Assembly: GCF_001279005.1 (NCBI RefSeq)
Contig: NZ_LGCN01000177.1
Location: 73,871-137,870 of the forward strand
Length of the DNA: 64,000 bases
DNA from: Streptomyces caelestis
Lineage (GTDB): Bacteria; Actinomycetota; Actinomycetes; Streptomycetales; Streptomycetaceae
Direction of reading: 5' to 3'
How positions within the stretch are numbered: position 1 is the first letter of the stretch; the number at the start of each line of letters is the position of its first letter. Below the pieces are notes generated by a model. The model had not been told where the DNA came from, did no database searches, and saw only the letters and a list, made by a program, of their open reading frames with translations. A program made the position numbers and the translations under genes. Of this stretch, positions 42,543-52,094 are shown in pieces.

Positions 42543-43394
42543 GTGCCTGTGTCGCTTCCCCCTGCCCTCGGCCTGACCCTCGATCTGCTGCGTTGCCCGG
42601 CGTGCCGTGCGCGCCGTCTGCGCCCTGACCACGGTGCACTGCGTTGCCCGGTGGGCCATGCCTTCGACATCGCCCGTCACGGCTATGCCGGCCTGCTGAC
42701 GGGCACCCGCGCCACCAGCGGCGACGACGCAGCCATGGTCCAGGCCCGGGACCGGTTCCTGTCCACTGGCACCTACGCGCCCATCCGCGAAGTCGGGGCC
42801 CGTCTGGCGGCCGACGTCGTGTCTGAACAGGGCACGGTGGTGGACGTGGGGTGTGGCACGGGCTACTACCTGGCCGGCGTACTCAACCAGTTGCCAGGCG
42901 CCCGTGGTCTGGGGCTGGACACATCGGTGCGCGCGCTGCGCTCGGCAGCCCGTGCCCACGACCGAGCCGCCGCGGTGGCCTGGGACGTCTTCCGTCCCTT
43001 CCCACTGGCCGATGGGACGGCCGATGTCGTGCTGGACGTGTTCGCCCCACGCAACCCGGCCGAGTTCCACCGCGTACTGCGTCCGACCGGTCGGTTGATC
43101 GTGGTCCGACCCACCGGGCGGCACTTGGCCGAGCTGCGTGGCCAGGTGCCTGCGATGGTCACGATCGACCCGGCCAAGGAACAGCGTCTGCACCGGGCGC
43201 TCAACCCCTTCTTCGAGACCGTCGTCACCGAACAGGTGGAGTACTCCGCGCCTTTGACCAGGCTGGATGTTCTGGATCTTGTTGCGATGACGCCGAGTGC
43301 ACGCCACGTGAGTCGTGCAGACCTGAACGGCGGCGGCGTCCTGCCCGATCAGGTCACTGTCTCCGTGCTGGCCACCGCCTATCAGCCTCGGTGA
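42543..43394 (+). CDS. 23S rRNA (guanine-N1)-methyltransferase, RlmA family
   Basis: The 283-residue protein has an N-terminal zinc finger (LRCPACRARRLRPDHGALRC, then PVGHAFDIARHGYAGLL) and a SAM-binding domain with VVDVGCGTGYYLAGVL. This is the RlmA/RrmA layout. RlmA-I methylates G745; RlmA-II (TlrB) methylates G748 and gives resistance to tylosin-type macrolides. The sequence alone does not decide between them. CAGGAG lies 6 nt before the GTG at 42543. As AICE cargo next to att, it may confer drug resistance to new hosts. Confidence 0.87.
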   Translation: MPVSLPPALGLTLDLLRCPACRARRLRPDHGALRCPVGHAFDIARHGYAGLLTGTRATSGDDAAMVQARDRFLSTGTYAPIREVGARLAADVVSEQGTVVDVGCGTGYYLAGVLNQLPGARGLGLDTSVRALRSAARAHDRAAAVAWDVFRPFPLADGTADVVLDVFAPRNPAEFHRVLRPTGRLIVVRPTGRHLAELRGQVPAMVTIDPAKEQRLHRALNPFFETVVTEQVEYSAPLTRLDVLDLVAMTPSARHVSRADLNGGGVLPDQVTVSVLATAYQPR

Positions 43395-43396
43395 CC

Positions 43397-43774
43397 ATGA
43401 GCGGGCACATGTGCCTGCTGATCGACGAGCAGTGGGCACGCCTGGTGCCCTGCCTTCCTCCCCAGTGCGGGAAGGCAGGGTGTCCGTTCGCCGACCACCG
43501 TCGCATCATCGAAAGGATCATCTACCGATACCGCACGGGCATCCTCTGGAGAGATCTGCCTCGCGAAGTGTTCGGTCCCTGGCAGACGGCGTGGAAGCGT
43601 CGTCACAGGTGGACGGCCCCGGACTCCGAGACCTACAAGCGCAGGGACGTCGTGGAACGTTCATTCAGCCTGCTCAAGCAGTGGCGGGGCCTGGCCACCC
43701 GTGACGGCAAACTCGTGATCGTCCACCGCTTCGCAGCCGTGTTGGCGGCGATCACCGCCTGGTTACGGAGTTGA
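43397..43774 (+). pseudogene. IS5-family transposase with internal deletion
   Basis: The 125-codon frame joins the N-terminal part of an IS5-like transposase (LIDEQWARLVPCLPP, RRIIERIIYRYRTGILWRDL, WQTAWKRRHRW) directly to its C-terminal part (RRDVVERSFSLLKQWRGLAT, then HRFAAVLAAITAWLRS). The middle, including the first two catalytic Asp residues, is missing. A TTA Leu codon is present. It lies between the methyltransferase and the att site and is not functional. Confidence 0.88.
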
Positions 43775-43821
43775 AAGACTCGTCGTAGTGGCACGCGTGT
43801 GGCACGACCTCGGACACGACG

Positions 43822-43862
43822 AAGGGCCAGCCCGGGAGGAAACCCCTCCTGAGCTGGCCCTT
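43822..43862. terminator. tRNA-Arg terminator
   Basis: AAGGGCCAG...CTGGCCCTT with an inner GGAGG/CCTCC pairing, 7 bp past the 3' end of the tRNA (minus strand). A near copy lies beside scar C. Confidence 0.75.
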
Positions 43863-43869
43863 TGCTCTG

Positions 43870-43942
43870 TGCCCCCGGCAGGATTCGAACCTGCGACACC
43901 CGCTTTAGGAGAGCGGTGCTCTATCCCCTGAGCTACGAAGGC
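43870..43942 (-). tRNA. tRNA-Arg(CCU)
   Basis: On the minus strand 73 nt fold into a cloverleaf: acceptor GCCTTCG/CGGGGGC (with two U-G pairs), D-arm with TAGCTCAGGGGATAGAGCA, anticodon arm CCGCT-CTCCTAA-AGCGG with anticodon CCT, and T-arm CAGGTTCGAATCCTG. CCA is not encoded. Its 3' 47 nt plus one more base form the att repeat shared with 30010-30057, so the 5' half is chromosomal and the 3' part comes with the element. Confidence 0.97.
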
Positions 43943-44570
43943 GGGGGCTTGGAGGGAGCCCCGGAGGAGATCCAGTGAGTGGATCTTCGGCAAGGAAGCC
44001 AAGCCCGCTGGTCGGACGCGGTGCGGCCCCTGCTGAGCAGCATTGCTGCACGACGAGAGCCACGCCAACGGATGACCAAGGAACAGGGTAGCGGATGGGC
44101 GTCTGCGGGGGGACTCGGATAGCGCGCGCTGGGCGGAGTGGGCGGGTGCATGGCGTGCTGACCTGTGGATTCTCCGGGCTGTTCCCTTGGGAGTCCGTGT
44201 GGGGCGGCGTGCTGGCGGCGATCGTTTCGGCCGCTCCGTTCGGGAGTGTGCCTCAGCGGTCGGGAGGGGGTGGCCCGTCGGTGTGGTCCGGCGGCCGCCG
44301 GATTCCTGGACCTGCTGGGCATCGGGGAGGGGTGAGCGCGGGCGTCCCCGGCTCGTTCCCGGCCGGTGCGGTCATGGCCCGGGTCGAGGCCGCCGGGGCG
44401 CGTCAGGCCGGGCCGGTGCCGCGGCGGGCGCCGACGCGGGGCGAGGCCGAGGTCGGCCGGAGAGACGGCGCCGGGTGGACGGGGTGCTCGACCCCGTCGA
44501 GGCGCCCGCCGGCTCGTGCCGGTTCTCCGCGCCGCCGCCGGCGGTCGCCGGTCACGGCGCGCCGCTTTCG
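43943..44570. other. gene-free stretch upstream of tRNA-Arg
   Basis: About 630 bp between the tRNA and a small membrane-protein gene. It must hold the tRNA promoter. Open frames here lack ribosome binding sites and recognisable content. Confidence 0.4.
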
Positions 44571-44732
44571 TCAGCCCTCGCCGAACAGCACCCAGAGCGC
44601 CATCAGGGCCAGGAACCCGGTCACCGCCAGTACCGGGAGCCCGAGGAGCGCGGAGAGCATCCCCCATCGAGTCCGTCCCCTGGGCGCCTTTGCCGCCCCG
44701 GAGTTCGGGACCGTCCGCTGTGTCTCCGTCAT
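44571..44732 (-). CDS. small single-pass membrane protein
   Basis: The 53-residue product from ATG 44732 has a polar, basic N-terminus and a C-terminal hydrophobic helix (LSALLGLPVLAVTGFLALM, then ALWVLFGEG). GGAGGAG lies 5 nt before the ATG. No family recognised. It follows the M6 metalloprotease gene, read in the same direction. Confidence 0.6.
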   Translation of the reverse strand: MTETQRTVPNSGAAKAPRGRTRWGMLSALLGLPVLAVTGFLALMALWVLFGEG

Positions 44733-44879
44733 GAGGCTCCTCCGTCGATGCGCAACTGCCGTGCAGAGCATGCCAGTCGGCGCCGGTCCGCGGGGTCCGG
44801 CCCGGTGATTGCCGTCGATGGCGCCGTGTCGCGCCTTTCCCGCCGTCGTGGGCCCGGGGCAAGGCGCCGGCGTCGGGGA

Positions 44880-46172
44880 TCAGTTCCGTGCCGTGCGGGT
44901 CACCCGTATCCGGTACTCCTCCGCCCCCGCCGCGATCACCGCCACCCGGATGCCCGCCCGGCGGTCCACGAAGCTCTCGCCCGGGGCGAAGGTGGCGTCC
45001 GAGAGTTCCGCGTGGACGTTGGGGGAGCGGGTGCAGCCGCCGCTGTCGCGGCGGGCGTCGTAGACGGTGATCGGGCCCATGCCGGTGTCCACGTCGGCGT
45101 CGACGCGGTAGACGAGGACGCCGGGGCGGCAGACCGCCTCGTCGTTGCCGGCGCGGGTGCGCAGCTCGACGGCGTAGCCGGAGTGGCCGTTCAGGGGGAC
45201 GAAGACGAGTTTCGGACCGCCCGCCCGCGCCAGGGGGGTGAGGACGTACTCCCGCGTGCCCGGGTTCGCCGCGCAGCCGACCTGGGACGCGTCCAGCCAG
45301 CCCAGCTTCCACTTGTGCCAGGCGAGGAAGTCGTTGTTGGCGCCCCAGTCCTCGCTCATGATGTCCCAGTGGCCCACCGCGCCGCCGCCCTCGGCGGTGT
45401 ACAGGTCGGGCAGGCCGAAGACGTGGCCGTTCTCGTGCGGCAGCACGCGGTAGCCGGTGCGGTCGTAGGAGCCGGAGCCGTCGTCCTGGCGGGAGTAGAC
45501 GAAGGACGCGTTGGAGACGGGGACGCCGTCCGCGTTCGGGGCCTCCTTGTTGCCGGCGAAGGTGACGGACAGGACCGTGTCGAGGGCGGCGGGGCCCGCG
45601 TTGGGGGTCACCAGCACGTTCAGCAGGTCGTACGACTGGAAGTCCACCTCGGGATCGGCCTCGGCCACGATGTCGCGGACCAGGTCGCGGTAGCCGGGGT
45701 CGAAGGGGGCGCCGCGCTCTATGCCGTACGCGCGGAACGACTTGGGCATCCGGAGCCAGTCGGGGACGGGGAGTTCGGGGCGGTAGTCGAGGCGGCCGTA
45801 GGAGCTGGTGGCGAACCACTCGCGGGTCTCGGGGAAGAACTCGCGGTAGCGGTCGAGGGCGTCGCCCTCGCCGGGCGCGTCGGAGAAGTCGATCATCAGG
45901 GTGAGGGCGCGGACCGTGCCGGTGGAGCGGGTGTAGCCGGGGGCCGTGGGGATGCCCTCGGACATCTGGACCTCCCGGTCCGCGGTGATCATGCAGGGGC
46001 CGTGGGCGGAGGAGCGGGACAGGGCGGCGGGTCCGGCGCCGGCGGTGGAGGCGTCGGGGGAGAGCCGGCCGTTGCCGGCCGAGGTGCTGACCGCGAGGGT
46101 CAGCACGGTCACCGATGCCAGGGCGGCCAGCCGGCGCGGGGATATCCGGCGTCGGCTCGGCTGCGGCTGCAT
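44880..46172 (-). CDS. secreted M6-family metalloprotease
   Basis: The 430-residue protein has a Sec-type signal at its N-terminus (RRLAALASVTVLTLAVSTSA) and an M6 (immune inhibitor A-like) catalytic domain. The zinc-binding motif is HENGH, in RVLPHENGHVFGLPDLY. The family's GxxGxWDxMS pattern is present as AVGHWDIMSED. It is an extracellular zinc endopeptidase. AGCGGAGG lies 7 nt before the ATG at 46172. Divergent from a TetR gene. Confidence 0.9.
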   Translation of the reverse strand: MQPQPSRRRISPRRLAALASVTVLTLAVSTSAGNGRLSPDASTAGAGPAALSRSSAHGPCMITADREVQMSEGIPTAPGYTRSTGTVRALTLMIDFSDAPGEGDALDRYREFFPETREWFATSSYGRLDYRPELPVPDWLRMPKSFRAYGIERGAPFDPGYRDLVRDIVAEADPEVDFQSYDLLNVLVTPNAGPAALDTVLSVTFAGNKEAPNADGVPVSNASFVYSRQDDGSGSYDRTGYRVLPHENGHVFGLPDLYTAEGGGAVGHWDIMSEDWGANNDFLAWHKWKLGWLDASQVGCAANPGTREYVLTPLARAGGPKLVFVPLNGHSGYAVELRTRAGNDEAVCRPGVLVYRVDADVDTGMGPITVYDARRDSGGCTRSPNVHAELSDATFAPGESFVDRRAGIRVAVIAAGAEEYRIRVTRTARN

Positions 46173-46445
46173 GCGGGGACCTCCGCTCCACACGGCAGCC
46201 GCCGGTCTCCGACTGCACCCTCCCGCTCACCCTGCGTCGCCGGGTGGGCGGGCGCCCGCCGGGAGGTCCGAACGTGGGGCCGCACGACCCGGGCGATGTG
46301 ACGCAGGTCACGGGGAAGAGTGCGGGAGCGGGAAATAACCGGGGACCGTTTCCCCGTTTGGAACGGTGTCCACGCGAAACGGGGACTCCCTCCCCGGATC
46401 GCGGACATGACATAAAGATCACGCCACCACGACCAGGAGTGCACC

Positions 46446-47087
46446 GTGCAGACCGCCACCCCCGTCACGCGCAAGGCACCCCGGCCCCGCGCCGACGCCC
46501 TGCGCAACCGGGAGCGGATCGTCACCGCCGCCCGGGAGATGTTCGTCGAGTTCGGGCCCGAGGTGCCGCTCGACGAGGTCGCCCGCCGGGCCGGCGTCGG
46601 CAACGCCACGGTGTACCGCAACTTCCCCGACCGCGACGCGCTGGTGCGCGAGGTCGTCTGCTCCGTGATGGACCGTACGGTGCGGGCGGCCGAGCAGGCG
46701 CTCAGCGAGACCGGGGACGCCTTCGAGGCATTGGAGCGCTTCGCGCACACCGCCGCCGACGAGCGGATCAGCGCGCTGTGCCCGATGGTCTCCAGCACCT
46801 TCGACCAGCACCACCCCGACCTGGAGGACGCACGCCGGCGCGCCGAGAGCCTCGTCGCGCAGTTGATGGACCGCGCCAAGGCGGCCGGTCAGCTCCGCGG
46901 CGACGTGGAGTACGGCGATCTGATGGTGGGCGTCGCCCAGCTGAGCCGGCCCCCGGCCGGTACCGGCTGCGACAACGCCGACCGTTTCGTCCACCGTCAT
47001 CTGCAGTTGTTCCTGGACGGGATGCGGGCTCCGGCCCCGGCCGTCCTGCCGGGTTCGGCCGTGACCGTGGAGGACCTGCGCCGCTGA
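46446..47087 (+). CDS. TetR-family repressor
   Basis: The 213-residue protein has a TetR helix-turn-helix (EVARRAGVGNATVYRNFPDR near residues 45-64) and an all-helical ligand-binding C-terminus. AGGAG precedes the GTG at 46446. It lies directly upstream of a DHA2 exporter gene read in the same direction, 147 bp away, and probably represses that exporter and itself. Confidence 0.9.
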   Translation: MQTATPVTRKAPRPRADALRNRERIVTAAREMFVEFGPEVPLDEVARRAGVGNATVYRNFPDRDALVREVVCSVMDRTVRAAEQALSETGDAFEALERFAHTAADERISALCPMVSSTFDQHHPDLEDARRRAESLVAQLMDRAKAAGQLRGDVEYGDLMVGVAQLSRPPAGTGCDNADRFVHRHLQLFLDGMRAPAPAVLPGSAVTVEDLRR

Positions 47088-47110
47088 GCGACCCCTGACG
47101 CCACGCACAC

Positions 47111-47130
47111 CGCCCGCCTGACGGCGGGCG
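47111..47130. terminator. hairpin between TetR and exporter genes
   Basis: CGCCCGCC-TGAC-GGCGGGCG forms an 8-bp stem 24 bp after the TetR stop, so the exporter likely has its own promoter. Confidence 0.6.
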
Positions 47131-47234
47131 TCCCTTCCGGCGACCGTCCACGGGGACGAGTCGTTCCTCGAGCGCACCCGATTTCTCGTCATACGTTCTT
47201 TATTTCCGTCACACGTACCGAAGTGGGTACCCCC

Positions 47235-48785
47235 ATGTCTGAAACAGCCTCGACGGCCGGAAAGCCCCCGAGAGTCCTGGGCGGTCCGGACGCCAACCGC
47301 TGGAAGGCGCTCGTCTTCATCGCGCTGGCCCAGCTGATGGTCGTCCTGGACGCCACCATCGTGAACATCGCCCTGCCCTCCGCCCAGCAGGACCTGGGCA
47401 TCTCGGACGGCAACCGCCAGTGGGTGGTCACCGCCTACGCCCTCGCCTTCGGCGGACTGCTGCTGTTCGGCGGCCGGATAGCCGACCTGTGGGGGCGCAA
47501 GCGGGCCTTCGTGCTCGGCCTGGGCGGGTTCGCCGCGGCCTCCGCGCTCGGCGGCGCGGCCACCAACGAGGCCATGATGTTCGGCGCCCGCGCCCTCCAG
47601 GGCGTCTTCGGCGCGCTGCTCGCGCCCGCCGCCCTGTCCCTGCTCGCGGTGATGTTCACCGACGGCAAGGAGCGCGCCAAGGCGTTCGGCATCTACGGCG
47701 CGATCGCCGGCGGCGGCGGCGCCGTGGGTCTGATCCTCGGCGGTTTCCTCACCGAGTACCTGGACTGGCGCTGGACGTTCTTCGTGAACATCCCGTTCGC
47801 CGTGGTCGCCGCGGCCGGCGCGTACTTCGTCATCCGCGAGCCCGAGGGCGGCCGCAACCGCTCGCCGCTCGACGTCCCCGGCGTGGTGCTGTCCACCGTG
47901 GGTCTGGTCGCGCTGGTCTACGGCTTCACCCGCGCGGAGTCCGAGGGCTGGAGCGACTCGCTGACGATCGGCATGTTCGTCGCCTCCGCCGTGCTGCTCG
48001 CCGCCTTCGTGGCCGTCGAGGCCAGGGTCAAGGCGCCGCTGCTGCCGCTGCGCGTGGTCACCGAGCGCAACCGCGGCGGGGTCTACCTCTCGCTGGGCCT
48101 GGCGATCATCGCGATGTTCGGCCTGTTCCTCTTCCTCACCTACTACCTGCAGGTCGTGAAGGGCTACTCGCCGGTCAAGACCGGTTTCGCCTTCCTGCCG
48201 ATGGTCGCGGGCATGATCACGGGCTCGACCCAGATCGGCACCCGGCTGATGACCCGGGTCGCGCCCCGGCTGCTGATGGGCCCCGGCTTCCTGGTCGCCG
48301 CGCTCGGCATGCTCTTCCTGACACAGCTGGAGATCGACACCTCGTACGCGGGCGTCCTGCTGCCCGGCATGCTGCTGCTCGGCCTCGGCATGGGCACGGC
48401 GTTCATGCCGGCCATGTCGCTGGCCACGCTGGGCGTGGAGCCGCGGGACGCCGGCGTCGCCTCCGCGATGGTCAACACCTCGCAGCAGGTGGGCGGCGCC
48501 ATCGGCACGGCCCTGCTGAACACGATCGCGGCCTCGGCCACCACGTCCTACGTCGCCGACCGCATCGGCGGCGCCACGAGCCGGTCCCAGCAGCAGCTGG
48601 TCCAGCTCCAGGGGCAGGTGCAGGGCTACACCAGCGCGATCTGGTTCGCGGTCGGGATCCTGGTGGCGGCCGCGGCCATCGCCCTGACCCTGATCAACGC
48701 CGGCCGGCCGGGCGGCACCGCGGTCGCCGGGTCCGCCGAGAAGACCGTCGGGGACGAGATGGCCGTGCCGGTGGCCATGCACTGA
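47235..48785 (+). CDS. DHA2-family (14-TM) MFS drug exporter
   Basis: The 516-residue protein has about 14 transmembrane segments and the DHA2 motifs: LDATIVNIALPSAQQDL (motif D1), GGRIADLWGRKRAF (motif A) and GAIAGGGGAVGLILGGFLTE (motif C of antiporters). It is a proton-coupled exporter of drugs or secondary metabolites. ATG 47235 is preferred to the in-frame GTG at 47223. Regulated probably by the TetR gene upstream. Confidence 0.93.
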   Translation: MSETASTAGKPPRVLGGPDANRWKALVFIALAQLMVVLDATIVNIALPSAQQDLGISDGNRQWVVTAYALAFGGLLLFGGRIADLWGRKRAFVLGLGGFAAASALGGAATNEAMMFGARALQGVFGALLAPAALSLLAVMFTDGKERAKAFGIYGAIAGGGGAVGLILGGFLTEYLDWRWTFFVNIPFAVVAAAGAYFVIREPEGGRNRSPLDVPGVVLSTVGLVALVYGFTRAESEGWSDSLTIGMFVASAVLLAAFVAVEARVKAPLLPLRVVTERNRGGVYLSLGLAIIAMFGLFLFLTYYLQVVKGYSPVKTGFAFLPMVAGMITGSTQIGTRLMTRVAPRLLMGPGFLVAALGMLFLTQLEIDTSYAGVLLPGMLLLGLGMGTAFMPAMSLATLGVEPRDAGVASAMVNTSQQVGGAIGTALLNTIAASATTSYVADRIGGATSRSQQQLVQLQGQVQGYTSAIWFAVGILVAAAAIALTLINAGRPGGTAVAGSAEKTVGDEMAVPVAMH

Positions 48786-48807
48786 CGGTCCACCCGTCCC
48801 TCACCAC

Positions 48808-48845
48808 CCGTACGGAAGAGGAGGGGCGCCTCCTCCTCCGTACGG
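48808..48845. terminator. bidirectional terminator
   Basis: Arms of 17 bp with one mismatch (48808-48824 and 48829-48845) stand between the exporter and the convergent MarR gene. Confidence 0.8.
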
Positions 48846-48875
48846 CTCCCTGGACCTGTCCCGGCTCCCGCCCCG

Positions 48876-49397
48876 TCAGCGGAGCCAGGGCAGGTCCGCG
48901 CCCGCTCCGTTCGGCTGAAGTCCCTCGGCGACGATCCGCATGATCTCGCCGAGGGACTTCTGCTGCTCGGGGGTGAGCCGGTCGAAGACCGCCTGGCGCA
49001 CGGCGTCCACGTGGCCGGGCGCGTGCCGGTCCAGCACCTCCTGGCCCTCGTCCGTCAGCACGGCGAACTGGCCGCGCTTGTCGGAGGGGCAGTCCTCACG
49101 GCGCACCCAGCCGCTCTTCTCCAGGCGCGCGATCGCGTGCGAGAGGCGGGAGCGGGTGATCTTCGCGGACATCGCCAGTTCCGTCATCCGCAGCCGGCGG
49201 TGCGGGGACTCGGCGAGCTTGACCAGCAGGCCGTAGTAGACGTGCGGCATTCCCGCGTCGCGCTGGAGCTGGCGGTCGAGGTGGTCCTCCAGGAGGGTGG
49301 CGGCCTCGATGTACGAGCGCCAGACGCGCTGTTCCTCGTCGGTGAGCCAGCGGGGTCCGCCGGCGGGTGCCGATGATGCTGCGGGTGCCGTGTTCAT
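48876..49397 (-). CDS. MarR-family regulator
   Basis: The 173-residue protein has the MarR winged helix: RLRMTELAMSAKITRSRLSH, then ARLEKSGWVRREDCPSDKRG as the wing with the conserved Asp-x-Arg. ATG 49397 is used; the in-frame GTG at 49406 is also possible. Divergent from a LigB-type dioxygenase gene, which it probably regulates. Confidence 0.92.
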   Translation of the reverse strand: MNTAPAASSAPAGGPRWLTDEEQRVWRSYIEAATLLEDHLDRQLQRDAGMPHVYYGLLVKLAESPHRRLRMTELAMSAKITRSRLSHAIARLEKSGWVRREDCPSDKRGQFAVLTDEGQEVLDRHAPGHVDAVRQAVFDRLTPEQQKSLGEIMRIVAEGLQPNGAGADLPWLR

Positions 49398-49421
49398 GTA
49401 CTCCACTGTACGGCCGCCCTT

Positions 49422-49476
49422 CTTGAATCTTAAACAAAACCGGCGTACGGTCGGTGGTGGAAGTTGAGAGTTCAAG
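49422..49476. promoter_or_regulatory. divergent MarR/dioxygenase promoter region
   Basis: CTTGAA (49422-49427) and TTCAAG (49471-49476) are mirrored half-sites in an AT-rich patch unlike the surroundings. A MarR operator is plausible; weak evidence. Confidence 0.3.
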
Positions 49477-49520
49477 CAATATTGGAAGTCCTCGGAAGTC
49501 CGCCGAAGGGAGTCGCCGTC

Positions 49521-50306
49521 ATGACCGCCGCCACTCAGGAACGCATGCCCGCGCTCTACCTCAGCCACGGCGCCCCGCCCCTGGCCGACGACCCGGTCTG
49601 GCCGGGCGAACTGGCCGCCTGGTCGGCCGACCTGCCCCGCCCGAAGGCGATCCTGGTCGTCTCCGCCCACTGGGAGGAGGCCCCGCTCGCCCTCGGCGCC
49701 ACCGAGACCGTCCCCCTGGTCTACGACTTTTGGGGCTTCCCCGAGCACTACTACCAGGTCACCTACGGCGCCCCCGGCGCCCCCGCGCTCGCCGACTCGG
49801 TGCGCAAGCTGCTGCGCGCCCCCGGCATGCCCGTCCAGGACGTCCCCGACCGGGGCCTGGACCACGGCGCCTACGTCCCGCTGGTCGAGATGTACCCCGG
49901 GGCCGACATCCCGGTGCTCCAGGTCTCCATGCCGACGCTGGACCCGGTGAAGCTGATGGAGATCGGGCGCCGGCTCGCGCCGCTGCGCGACGAGGGCGTG
50001 CTGATCATCGGCTCCGGGTTCTTCACCCACAACCTGGCCGCGCTGCGGCAGGGCGGCATCCCCGCCTGGTCGACGGAGTTCGACGCCTGGGGCCGGGAGG
50101 CCCTGGAGGCGCGGGACGTGGACGCGCTGCTGGACTTCACCCGCAAGTCCCCGGCGGGCCTGCTCGCCCACCCGCGCACCGAGCACTTCGCCCCGCTCTT
50201 CGTGACCATGGGCGCCGCGGACGCCGCGGGGGAGCTCGGGGAGCAGAGGTCCGTGATCGACGGGTTCTGGCTGGGGCTGGCCAAGCGGTCGGTGCAGTTC
50301 GGCTGA
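49521..50306 (+). CDS. LigB/DODA-type extradiol dioxygenase family protein
   Basis: The 261-residue product carries the class III extradiol dioxygenase signatures: YLSHGAPP (His16), VVSAHWEEA (His50), GLDHGAYVPL and GSGFFTHNL, which supply the metal-binding His residues. Homologues open catechol rings such as DOPA. GAAGGGAG lies shortly before the ATG at 49521. It is divergent from the MarR gene, the usual arrangement for an aromatic-sensing regulator and its target. Confidence 0.9.
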   Translation: MTAATQERMPALYLSHGAPPLADDPVWPGELAAWSADLPRPKAILVVSAHWEEAPLALGATETVPLVYDFWGFPEHYYQVTYGAPGAPALADSVRKLLRAPGMPVQDVPDRGLDHGAYVPLVEMYPGADIPVLQVSMPTLDPVKLMEIGRRLAPLRDEGVLIIGSGFFTHNLAALRQGGIPAWSTEFDAWGREALEARDVDALLDFTRKSPAGLLAHPRTEHFAPLFVTMGAADAAGELGEQRSVIDGFWLGLAKRSVQFG

Positions 50307-50337
50307 GGACGGCGAGGACGGCGAGGACGGGGAGGGG

Positions 50338-50829
50338 CTACAGCTCCTTCTCGTACCGGGCCACGTCCCGCCGGCGGCCGAACGTGCGGCCCGCCTCCCG
50401 GCACGTGCCGACGTGCCGGAAGCCGAAACGCTCGTGCGGCCGCCCCGAGGCGTCGTTCGGCCGGGCGACGCCGGCGCGGGCGCGGTGGACGTCCTCGCCC
50501 GCCAGGGCCTGGAAGAGGGCCCCGTGGAGGAGCGTGCCGATGCCGCGCCGGGGGGCGACGTGGACCGTCGTCCCCACCGAGGTCGCGTAGGCGGGCTCGG
50601 GGCGGAAGGGGCCGGAGGCGGCGTACCCCGGGATCCCCCGTGCGCCGGCGCCCGTGGCAACCATCAGGCGGTACGGGCCGTCTACAGGGTGGGAGAGCAG
50701 CCGGGGGCGGTGCTCCTGTGGAGTGAAGGGCGCCGTGTCGAATGTGATCGCCGTCTCACGTACGGAGTGGTCGTACGGGTCGGTGAGGACCGTCAGGTCA
50801 CCCTCGGCGCCCGGTCTGACCTGGACCTC
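50338..50829 (-). pseudogene. GNAT acetyltransferase, start lost or degenerate
   Basis: The minus strand encodes a phosphinothricin acetyltransferase-like GNAT protein: VRETAITFDTAPFTP near the start, YATSVGTTVHVAP, RGIGTLLHGALFQALAGEDV and FGFRHVGTCREAG. No ATG, GTG or TTG with a ribosome binding site stands at the expected start; the frame is open upstream to 51009, across the region that should hold the hrdD promoter. The acetyl-CoA loop appears shortened (APRRGIGT, where relatives have a longer Gly-rich segment). It may be a decaying gene or use an unusual start. Confidence 0.6.
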
Positions 50830-51040
50830 TTCGTGCTCCGCCGGTATCGCGTCTCCTCGCGTGGCCGGACAGGATACTGCATGATCAGAAAAATCGGTGG
50901 GCGGGTTGGGAATTCTGTCCGGATTCCAGTCGTTGTTTCCATCGGATGCAGGGCACCCGACCAGAGTCCGGAAGGACCTGAGAGGCGTGTCAGGCGTCCA
51001 CAGGACCACCCGCTGACCTCATCATCGCAAGGGAGCACGC

Positions 51041-52039
<999 letters not shown>

Positions 52040-52094
52040 GGACCCGGACGGCATGGCGGCGTGAGGACCCGGGCGGCGCGGTGGCGCGACGGTC

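Larger units (their letters stand above)
30010..43916. mobile_element. pSAM2-type AICE integrated in tRNA-Arg(CCU)
   Basis: About 13.9 kb bounded by perfect 48-bp direct repeats, one being the tRNA 3' part. The content follows the AICE plan: regulators (32687-35870), a SCO3933-like protein, FtsK/TraB-like translocase, Spd-type small proteins, RepSA-like initiator, overlapping xis and int, in that order towards the tRNA. Cargo genes sit at both ends: an AT-rich membrane protein (30573-32240) and an rRNA methyltransferase with an IS5 fragment (42543-43774). All core genes look intact apart from one small frameshift at about 39132, so the element may still be mobile. Excision would leave one intact tRNA. 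Confidence 0.88.

Noticed and set aside
42851..43774. Single frame joining methyltransferase and transposase regions
   Set aside because: The first part is out of frame with the methyltransferase and non-coding; only the IS5-like part from 43397 is meaningful.
44095..44808. Plus-strand frame upstream of the small membrane-protein gene
   Set aside because: Composition is Gly/Arg/Ser-rich without domain features and it overlaps the better-supported 44571-44732 gene.
43933..46422. 829-codon minus-strand frame
   Set aside because: Overlaps the M6 protease in another frame and is Arg/Pro-rich; the protease frame has a signal peptide and the HENGH motif.
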